The notes under the pieces: generated by a model
Database searches by the model: none
Seen by the model: only the letters and a program-made list of their open reading frames with translations
Told to the model about the DNA's origin: nothing
Made by a program: the position numbers and the translations under genes
Source of the DNA: Deltaproteobacteria bacterium
Lineage (GTDB): Bacteria > Myxococcota > B64-G9
Assembly: GCA_030591745.1 (NCBI GenBank)
Contig: JAUVAM010000297.1
Location: 1 to 5,689 of the forward strand
Length of the DNA stretch: 5,689 bases
Direction of reading: 5' to 3'
Part shown: positions 1-5,055 of the stretch, one piece after another
Layout of the letters: each line of letters starts with the position of its first letter
Position numbering within the stretch: position 1 is the stretch's first letter

Positions 1-20
1 CTTGTCCAGATAAATTCCAC

Positions 21-40
21 AAGGTAGGCTGGCTTACCTT
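21..40 (+). promoter_or_regulatory. Leader hairpin just upstream of the first gene's ribosome binding site
   Basis: Positions 21-28 (AAGGTAGG) pair with 33-40 (CTTACCTT), giving an eight-pair stem with one G-T wobble around the four-base loop CTGG. It ends two bases before the AGGAGGT Shine-Dalgarno (43-49). No T-run follows, so it is not an intrinsic terminator as it stands. It could be an mRNA leader hairpin or a protein-binding dyad. A weak -35/-10 pair (TTGTCC at 2-7, TAGGCT at 25-30, spacer 17) overlaps it, so an operator over a promoter is also possible. The pairing is seen; any role is inference. Confidence 0.35.
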
Positions 41-42
41 TC

Positions 43-54
43 AGGAGGTGGCAA
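43..54 (+). promoter_or_regulatory. Strong Shine-Dalgarno that fixes a TTG start
   Basis: AGGAGGT at 43-49 lies five bases before the TTG at 55. No ATG or GTG is available in this frame before the signal peptide; the first in-frame ATG falls inside the end of the hydrophobic core. The near-perfect Shine-Dalgarno is therefore what supports the TTG start of the first gene. Confidence 0.8.
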
Positions 55-813
55 TTGATACTTCGAATCTGGAGCATTTGTTTGGGGCTGGGGTGCTTGT
101 TGGGTTTTATGGCCCATCCTGCACATGCAGGGTTCCGCATACCAGCTCATGTGTATGAGATGTCCTTTTTGGACAAAGCTCAGGGCGAAGCCCGAAGGCA
201 GAATAGGCCCATTGCGTACATCATGACCAACAAGACCACCAGCTGTGGGCTCTGTCGGCGCGCCAGTCAGACCTTGTTTGACCGGCTGAAAAGAGATTGC
301 ATTTTGATTTATGTGGACCATGCCAACGCCGCCCGCTTGCCTGGTTTGGTGGCGCGGGCCATGCGCGCGACCGAGGCGGGTCGCTTCATCCCCAAGGCCG
401 TCATCGCGACTCTGAACGGTGAGGTGCTGGCGACCATTCCATTTGCCAGGGGTTCCAAACATGTGAGTTTGATTCGGGCGGCCCTTGCCAAGGTAGCCAA
501 AAAGAAGGGCTCGAAGAATCAGTCAAGCGACGGTGGGCAGCTATCTCTGACTCTGCGTTGGAAAGGAAATTTGTCGCCGATGCCGTTGATGGTCGCGACG
601 CGCTTTTTCCAGCATTCAGGCTTCAAGGCCGAATCCCAAACGGGCGGCCCCGGTCTATGTCGCTATAAAGTACAACTGGACGACAGCTGTGAACGCTTGT
701 CGAGCATGTTGCGCCAGTATCTGCAATCCCGTTACGGGGTCTCGGGCGGCGTCTGCAAGGCCGGTTCTTTGACCATCCGCCTAACGCCTTTGCCGGGCGG
801 CGCCTCTCGGTAG
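55..813 (+). CDS. Secreted thioredoxin-fold-like protein with CGLC motif
   Basis: A 252-residue exported protein, probably periplasmic. Residues 1-25 form a Sec signal peptide: hydrophobic stretch LGCLLGFMA and an AHA cleavage site before G26. Residues about 34-148 read like a thioredoxin-fold domain of the thioredoxin_7 style: a helix, the strand RPIAYIM, then C64-G-L-C67 where the redox CxxC normally sits, a helix, the strand ILIYVD, and I112-P113 at the usual cis-proline position followed by strands AVIATL and EVLATIP. A Lys/Ser/Gly linker (149-160) leads to a C-terminal domain (161-246) that I do not recognise; it carries C202, C212 and C234. A role as a thiol-disulfide oxidoreductase or disulfide-handling protein is inferred from the motif; a redox-inactive binding protein is possible. 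The start is TTG, chosen for its Shine-Dalgarno and the signal peptide. The last 82 bp overlap the convergent minus-strand gene. Confidence 0.85.
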   Translation: MILRIWSICLGLGCLLGFMAHPAHAGFRIPAHVYEMSFLDKAQGEARRQNRPIAYIMTNKTTSCGLCRRASQTLFDRLKRDCILIYVDHANAARLPGLVARAMRATEAGRFIPKAVIATLNGEVLATIPFARGSKHVSLIRAALAKVAKKKGSKNQSSDGGQLSLTLRWKGNLSPMPLMVATRFFQHSGFKAESQTGGPGLCRYKVQLDDSCERLSSMLRQYLQSRYGVSGGVCKAGSLTIRLTPLPGGASR

Positions 814-1745
814 AGCGCCAGCAGCACGGCATTTCCTCGGACTATTTTTTTCAGCGGATAGAAAAAGTTCACTTCTCCGCCGGGCACCAGATCAAAGGTG
901 AATCCCACCACGGGTATGGGTGGCAGGATGATGTACTCGGCCGTCATGGCGTAGATGGAACGAGCCGGTCCTGGGGGCGGCCTCTGGGCCAGATCGTGCG
1001 CTAAGGCCGATTGGACACCGGCCATGGCCTGACGATCGAAGGCCTTGTGTCCCGACGAGGACAACATGCGGGCTAGGCCCAAGCCCTTCGCGTCGAAGCG
1101 GACCTCAACCAGGGTCACCACTTTGTTGCCGTAACCATCGCCCAGGCAGTCCCGTTGCAGATCCAGCAAGGATGCCGCGGCCGTGGCCGCGGTGTCGCCG
1201 GGCAGGCGTTCCGGCCTGGCGAAGGGATCCAGGCGTTGGCGTTGGGTTTCGACATACCAGCCGCCCAGCCACTGCCAAATCGTGTCTCGAAACCACTCCC
1301 CGGAGACCTCCGCGATGCGGGGATCGCGAATGTCCTCATAGGAGGGTTTCCAGTGGTGTTCCATCCGTCTGGCCAGGTCCAGCCATGCCGGATCCACATG
1401 GCCGAGTTGAACGCGGCGTCGTGCCTGGGCGTCTTGAAAAAACCCACTCACCCGTTGCGAAACCAGCAACTGCTCGTCGATGGACTTTTTTTCTCCCCAG
1501 CTTGGAATTTCGCCCAAGGGCCCCAGGTCGATCTGTCGGGGTCCGTCAAAAGGCGATGTGAAGCGTGGACCCTTGTCGGTTTCTGTAGCGGGCGGGGGTG
1601 CTTGTGGTTTGGCTTGAGTGGGGGTCTTGATTCGAGCGGGTAGCGGCGGCAGAACGATGGGCGAACGCTCGACGTCCTCGCCCAGGGATTCCACGGAACC
1701 GAGCAGGCTCAGAATTACAAGCGCTGTAGTCAGACTTCGCTGCAT
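732..1745 (-). CDS. Envelope protein with proline-rich spacer and TonB/TolA-like C-terminal domain
   Basis: A 337-residue protein. The start ATG (1743-1745) has GAGGTG five bases upstream. Residues 1-21 are a signal peptide or signal-anchor (core TALVILSLLGSV). Residues 29-60 are proline-rich (IVLPPLP, KPQAPPPA), as in TonB-type periplasmic spacers. Residues 118-134 (DPAWLDLARRMEHHWKP) resemble the first helix of a TonB/TolA C-terminal domain. Residues 208-275 hold its core: VEVRFDAKGLG, then SSSG (229-232), then FDRQAMAGVQSAL, then a strand ending in PP.P. Between these pieces lies a Trp-rich stretch of about 70 residues (W151, W157, W159, W163) that is not usual in the family. A role in passing force or contact across the periplasm is a family-level inference; no ExbB/ExbD or receptor is visible. 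It could equally be a free periplasmic protein if the signal is cleaved. Its 3' end overlaps the neighbouring plus-strand gene by 82 bp. Confidence 0.8.
   Translation of the reverse strand: MQRSLTTALVILSLLGSVESLGEDVERSPIVLPPLPARIKTPTQAKPQAPPPATETDKGPRFTSPFDGPRQIDLGPLGEIPSWGEKKSIDEQLLVSQRVSGFFQDAQARRRVQLGHVDPAWLDLARRMEHHWKPSYEDIRDPRIAEVSGEWFRDTIWQWLGGWYVETQRQRLDPFARPERLPGDTAATAAASLLDLQRDCLGDGYGNKVVTLVEVRFDAKGLGLARMLSSSGHKAFDRQAMAGVQSALAHDLAQRPPPGPARSIYAMTAEYIILPPIPVVGFTFDLVPGGEVNFFYPLKKIVRGNAVLLALYREAPPGKGVRRMVKEPALQTPPETP
799..819. other. Hairpin across the first gene's stop codon, within the convergent overlap
   Basis: GGCGC (799-803) pairs with GCGCC (815-819), and TCT (805-807) pairs with AGA (812-814), around the loop CGGT, with C804 as a single bulge. 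The stop codon TAG of the plus-strand gene (811-813) sits in the hairpin, and the minus-strand gene reads through it. No T-run follows on either strand, so a classical intrinsic terminator is not supported. It may limit convergent read-through or be a by-product of coding sequence. Confidence 0.35.
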
Positions 1746-1750
1746 CCATT

Positions 1751-1756
1751 CACCTC
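1751..1756 (-). promoter_or_regulatory. Ribosome binding site of the TonB-like gene
   Basis: Read on the minus strand, this is GAGGTG, five bases before the ATG at 1743-1745. A second ATG four bases further upstream (1747-1749) is in another frame, so this site together with the signal peptide decides the start. Confidence 0.7.
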
Positions 1757-1766
1757 GAACGACTAA

Positions 1767-1775
1767 ATCATAACA
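1767..1775 (-). promoter_or_regulatory. Extended -10 promoter element for the TonB-like gene
   Basis: On the minus strand the sequence reads TGTTATGAT: an extended -10 (TG, one base, then TATGAT, five of six matches to TATAAT). Transcription would start near 1760, giving a leader of about 15 bases that includes the Shine-Dalgarno. No good -35 hexamer lies 16-18 bases upstream, which fits an extended -10 promoter or one needing an activator. Assigned by eye only. Confidence 0.45.
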
Positions 1776-1776
1776 T

Positions 1777-1803
1777 ACCGGGGCCTTTGCGTGTTCCCCT
1801 GGT
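1777..1803. promoter_or_regulatory. Imperfect inverted repeat in the divergent promoter region (possible operator)
   Basis: ACCGGGG (1777-1783) is the reverse complement of CCCC-GGT (1796-1799 and 1801-1803) with one extra base, T1800. The 12-base centre is 1784-1795. It starts next to the extended -10 of the minus-strand gene and covers that promoter's -35 zone, where a regulator could control one or both divergent genes. The dyad is seen; regulator binding is inference, and GC-rich dyads of this size can arise by chance. Confidence 0.3.
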
Positions 1804-1851
1804 GTGAAAATCCGTGATTTCTCCGTCTTTGTTCTGCTACGCTCTCTGATT

Positions 1852-1861
1852 GGGAGGTTTC
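1852..1861 (+). promoter_or_regulatory. Ribosome binding site fixing the protease gene's ATG start
   Basis: GGGAGG at 1852-1857 is followed by TTTC and the ATG at 1862. An in-frame TTG at 1850 overlaps this site and would have no Shine-Dalgarno of its own, so the ATG is preferred. The spacing of four bases after GGAGG is slightly tight but acceptable. Confidence 0.75.
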
Positions 1862-4800
1862 ATGTTCAGGCAAGTTCGATTTTGGCGAATGGTGGTTCTG
1901 TTTACGGCATTTTCCCTGTGGGCTCCGGCTCTTTCGGCCGGTGAGCGGGTCGTGGTGCACATGGGCAACGGCGACCAAATTGAAGGAGAACTGTTGCGAC
2001 GGGCCGATGGCATGGTTTGGCTGACGGTTGGGGGAGAGGTCGTCAGCCTGTCCGCGCGGCGTATTAAGCGCATCGAGGGCAAGACCAAGGGCTCGGGTCG
2101 GACCGACTTGAAGAAGCATGGGCTTTACTCCACCGCCAAGTTGCCTCTTCGGGACATGCAGAGCCTGGTGAACGAAATCGGTCCGGCCATCGTGCTTGTC
2201 AAGACGCCTTCCGGTCTGGGGACGGGCTGGTTTTGCCATCCCGGAGGCTACGTGATCACCAACCACCACGTGGTGGCCGGCGAACGCACGATTCGGATAA
2301 CCATGTTCCCGAAGGAGGGTAAGACCCTCGGGCGCAAGGTATTCCGGAAGGTGCGCATCGTGGCGCTCAATGCGGAGATGGATCTGGCCCTCTTGAAAAT
2401 CGAAGAGAAATTGGGTGTGAAGGTGCCCCAACTGGTGTTGGGCGATAGCCAGAAGGTCAAGGTCGGGGACAAGGTCTTTGCCATCGGCAATCCCCTGGGG
2501 CTTGAGCGTTCTACTTCCCAGGGCATCATCAGCAAGGTGGCCCGTAACATCGGTGGCAGGCTGTTCATCCAGACCACCGCCCCCATCGCGCCGGGCAATT
2601 CGGGGGGGCCGCTTTTTAATCTTCGGGGAGAAGTCTTGGGCGTGGTCAGCCGTGGGGCCATCATTTTTGACGGCCTGGGCTTCGCCATTCCGTCGGATTA
2701 CGTAAAAGAGTTCTTGGATCACGTTGAGTCTTTTGCGTACGACGAGGACAACCCGAACACGGGTGTGCAGTACATGGAGGTGCCCGTGAGCAGCACGAAG
2801 GGGGGCCTGCGTTTCGGCAAGTCGGATTTCATCAAGGTGGGTCATGGCCTGGCTGATTTGGTGCTTGGGGATCTGAATGGGGATGGCGTCGACGAGATTC
2901 TTTTTGCCAACAACAACAAGGCCGAGATCGGCATTCTTTGGCATCGACCTCGACAGGCCAAAAGGGAGCGCCGCGCCGACGATCAGGACGTCAATGATTT
3001 GCCTCGTTCCGAGCGCTTTGTCTTGGAGACTTTGCCGGTGGCCAGTCGGGTCGGTGCCCTGGCCGTCGGGGACATCGATGGCGACGGGCGCCGGGATTTG
3101 GTCTTCCATGGGGATATCGACGGTCTGGCCGTGATGAGCCAGCAGAAGGACGGCAAGTTTGCCCCGCCGGAAAAGATCGACGATCTGTCGGTCAGCGGCT
3201 TGCCTGGTGCCATCCGGGTGGTCGATCTGAATGCAGACAAGAGACCGGACCTTTTCGTGCTGGGGCAGGATCGTTTCAGCGTGTATCTGGCGGGTCAACA
3301 ACGCCAGGACCATCCGCTCAACCCGGCTTTGCTGTCCAAGGTTAAGTCTTTTGAGCTATTGGACCACGACGGCGACGGCAATTTGGACGTGCTGTTTTTT
3401 ACGCAGCATGGTCGATTCGGTGCCTACCTCAGATTGCAAGGTGCCGATGGTCAATTCGCCGAAGAAGTACCTTTGGAGGTTCCGATCAGCGGCCCTGTGC
3501 GGGCCACTCACTCGGGCAAAAAGAAGGCCTTTGTGGCGCTTGATGTGGGCAAGAACCGGGTTCGTAAGCTTCGCCTGCGTTCCGACCAGAGCCATCGAGG
3601 CTGGCTGTCTTTGCCCGTGGGGTTGTCCGGAAAGCAGGAGTTGGTCGTCGACATGTCGAACACGGATGGCAAGGTCGGTATGGAGATCCTCAGCGTGGAT
3701 GAACAGGACCACGAATATGTATTGTTGAAACGTCACCGAGGTGGCTTCAAGGCGACCCGCTCGCCTGCACCGGAGGCCGTGACCACAGCCAAGCTGCATC
3801 GGGATGCGAATGGCCGGCAAGTTGTTTTTACTTTTTCGCGCAAAGAACAGCTTTTTGGAGCCAGCCGCCTGGAGAAAGGGCAGATAAGCTTTCCTCGGCC
3901 CATTCACACAACCGGTCCAGTGCAGCTCATGCAACTCGAGCGATTGAAGGGGCTGGATGGCAAGTCTGCTGAGCAGGCTGTGTTGCTCTGGGTAGAGAAG
4001 CGAGGCACGGGTTACTCGGTCCAGATGGCCAACGCCGATCAGGCGGTGGCTGCCATGGGACGGCGCGACAAGGGTTCCATCGAGTTGTCCTCCAAAACCC
4101 TCACCTTTGAACGATCCGGCAAGCTTGAGCAGGGCCTGCCCAAGCGCCCTGTGCGCCTGGCCTTCGCCGACTTCGATGGAGATCGGCATCTGGATTTGAT
4201 TCTTTTCTGGGCGTACAGCGGCAAAGAGAGCTTGTTTCTCGGTAAGGGCCAGGGACGCTATGTTGAGCTTTTGAGCGAACAGGGCATCGTGAGCAGAGAG
4301 GGCGACAAAGCGGGCCTGTTGGTGGCCGATCTGGACGGGGATGGTCACACGGATGTCTTGCAAGTGAAGCCCGGCTTTGTGCGTGTGCTCAAGGTGGATA
4401 AGGCCGGCAAGCTTTATGTCGCGGCGCAGCACAATTGGCGACATGGGCAGCTCAAGCACTTTGATCGCATGCCGGGTAAAAAGGACCGTGGTCGCTTCAT
4501 GGCCGTGGACGGCAAGCAGGCTTATGTGGTGCGCCTGTCTCCTCGCGGCGGTCGTTTTTTGGTCGAAGAGCGTATGGATTTGAGCGGGTTGGACCTCAGT
4601 AGCATCCTGGTGGGCGATGTGGACGGCGATGGCGCCGCCGATCTCGTGGGCGTGGGTACGGGCAATTTATTGGTTCGGGTAAACGGGGGCACCAGACCGC
4701 GTATGGTGGCTGAACTCTTGCTTAACGCCAACTTGAGTCATCATTCGTTCTTTAAGCTGCATTCCGCGGATTTGGACGGTGATCATTCAGACGAACTGCT

Positions 4801-5041
4801 CTTGTTTGATGCCAGGCGGGCTATTTTGGAGATCCTCAAGGCCGGCCGGGGCGGCAAGTTGAAGACCATCTTCCGCCACCCCTTGTACGACAAGCACCTG
4901 TCCAAGCGGGCCCGGATGGGCGGCAAGAAGGGCGGTCAGCAACCACGCGCCGTGGCCACCGGCGACGTAGACGGCAACGGTAAGGTGGATATGATCTTTT
5001 TGATGCAGGATCGGGTAGCCATCTATCTGCAGGATAAGTGA
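1862..5041 (+). CDS. Secreted HtrA-like trypsin-fold serine protease fused to FG-GAP/VCBS propeller repeats
   Basis: A 1059-residue exported protein. Residues 1-26 are a Sec signal peptide (basic MFRQVRFWR, hydrophobic core, ALSA before G27). Residues 30-71 form a small beta-rich module (GDQIEGELL, VWLTV, RRIKRI) that looks like an SH3- or LSm-type barrel. Residues about 98-287 are the protease: GTGW (120-123), TNHHVV with catalytic H136, AEMDLALLKI with D174, IGNPLG (208-213), APGNSGGPL with nucleophile S247, and GLGFAIPSDYV (271-281), typical of the HtrA/DegP (S1C) group. The triad is complete, so activity is expected. PDZ domains, usual after this point, are absent. Instead residues about 318-1057 carry FG-GAP-type repeats with nine clear calcium-loop motifs. 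Only one cysteine (C125) is present. Likely role: cleavage or quality control of envelope or extracellular proteins, with propellers for binding. Long minus-strand frames opposite this gene are codon shadows. The lipoprotein gene follows after 14 bp. Confidence 0.93.
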   Translation: MFRQVRFWRMVVLFTAFSLWAPALSAGERVVVHMGNGDQIEGELLRRADGMVWLTVGGEVVSLSARRIKRIEGKTKGSGRTDLKKHGLYSTAKLPLRDMQSLVNEIGPAIVLVKTPSGLGTGWFCHPGGYVITNHHVVAGERTIRITMFPKEGKTLGRKVFRKVRIVALNAEMDLALLKIEEKLGVKVPQLVLGDSQKVKVGDKVFAIGNPLGLERSTSQGIISKVARNIGGRLFIQTTAPIAPGNSGGPLFNLRGEVLGVVSRGAIIFDGLGFAIPSDYVKEFLDHVESFAYDEDNPNTGVQYMEVPVSSTKGGLRFGKSDFIKVGHGLADLVLGDLNGDGVDEILFANNNKAEIGILWHRPRQAKRERRADDQDVNDLPRSERFVLETLPVASRVGALAVGDIDGDGRRDLVFHGDIDGLAVMSQQKDGKFAPPEKIDDLSVSGLPGAIRVVDLNADKRPDLFVLGQDRFSVYLAGQQRQDHPLNPALLSKVKSFELLDHDGDGNLDVLFFTQHGRFGAYLRLQGADGQFAEEVPLEVPISGPVRATHSGKKKAFVALDVGKNRVRKLRLRSDQSHRGWLSLPVGLSGKQELVVDMSNTDGKVGMEILSVDEQDHEYVLLKRHRGGFKATRSPAPEAVTTAKLHRDANGRQVVFTFSRKEQLFGASRLEKGQISFPRPIHTTGPVQLMQLERLKGLDGKSAEQAVLLWVEKRGTGYSVQMANADQAVAAMGRRDKGSIELSSKTLTFERSGKLEQGLPKRPVRLAFADFDGDRHLDLILFWAYSGKESLFLGKGQGRYVELLSEQGIVSREGDKAGLLVADLDGDGHTDVLQVKPGFVRVLKVDKAGKLYVAAQHNWRHGQLKHFDRMPGKKDRGRFMAVDGKQAYVVRLSPRGGRFLVEERMDLSGLDLSSILVGDVDGDGAADLVGVGTGNLLVRVNGGTRPRMVAELLLNANLSHHSFFKLHSADLDGDHSDELLLFDARRAILEILKAGRGGKLKTIFRHPLYDKHLSKRARMGGKKGGQQPRAVATGDVDGNGKVDMIFLMQDRVAIYLQDK
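2813..5032 (+). repeat. FG-GAP/VCBS-type repeats coding for beta-propeller blades
   Basis: Within the protease gene, D-x-[DN]-x-[DN]-x-x-x-[DE] calcium-loop motifs start at residues 337 (DLNGDGVDE), 404 (DIDGDGRRD), 455 (DLNADKRPD), 501 (DHDGDGNLD), 770 (DFDGDRHLD), 823 (DLDGDGHTD), 919 (DVDGDGAAD), 970 (DLDGDHSDE) and 1035 (DVDGNGKVD). Each follows a hydrophobic strand and precedes another, as in FG-GAP blades. Spacing is mostly 46-67 residues. A degenerate copy is at 597 (DMSNTDGK). Weaker relics may lie near 548, 645, 692 and 881, where the acidic ligands are lost. Two charged inserts interrupt the pattern: 365-384 and a Lys/Gly-rich one at 1013-1028. Calcium binding and the propeller fold follow from the family; the number of blades is inference. 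Confidence 0.88.
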
Positions 5042-5042
5042 C

Positions 5043-5055
5043 AGGAGTTGAAGCG
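5043..5055 (+). promoter_or_regulatory. Ribosome binding site of the lipoprotein gene
   Basis: AGGAG at 5043-5047 lies eight bases before the ATG at 5056 and directly after the protease stop codon (5039-5041). There is no room for a terminator or a separate promoter, which supports co-transcription with the protease gene. Confidence 0.8.

Noticed and set aside
3..157. Plus-strand frame open from the left edge to a TGA at 155-157, possibly the tail of an upstream gene
   Set aside because: It would overlap the signal peptide region of the first gene by about 100 bp, and its residues look like an out-of-frame reading. An open run of about 51 codons is not rare by chance.
799..819. Hairpin at the first gene's stop as a rho-independent terminator
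   Set aside because: No run of T follows the stem on either strand, so only a structural or interference role can be suggested.
1777..1792. Possible sigma-54 promoter (GG and TTTGC elements) before the protease gene
   Set aside because: The GG and GC pairs are not at the required ten-base spacing, and the flanking consensus is missing.
1850..1861. TTG at 1850 as the start of the protease gene
   Set aside because: The TTG overlaps the GGGAGG ribosome binding site. The ATG at 1862 uses that site and gives a normal signal peptide.
1763..3313. A 516-codon open frame on the minus strand opposite the protease gene
   Set aside because: It mirrors the codon pattern of the plus-strand gene, has no plausible start context, lacks family motifs and is antisense to a clear protease with catalytic motifs. 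It is a shadow frame.
3356..4459. A 367-codon minus-strand open frame opposite the repeat region
   Set aside because: Again a shadow of the FG-GAP coding sequence; no signal peptide, domain or ribosome binding site could be seen.
2870..4990. Repeated Asp/Gly-rich motifs as a sign of RTX toxin repeats or a recent DNA duplication
   Set aside because: The motifs are spaced 46-96 residues apart with strands between them, unlike the nine-residue tandem RTX pattern, and the DNA between them is too divergent for recent duplication.
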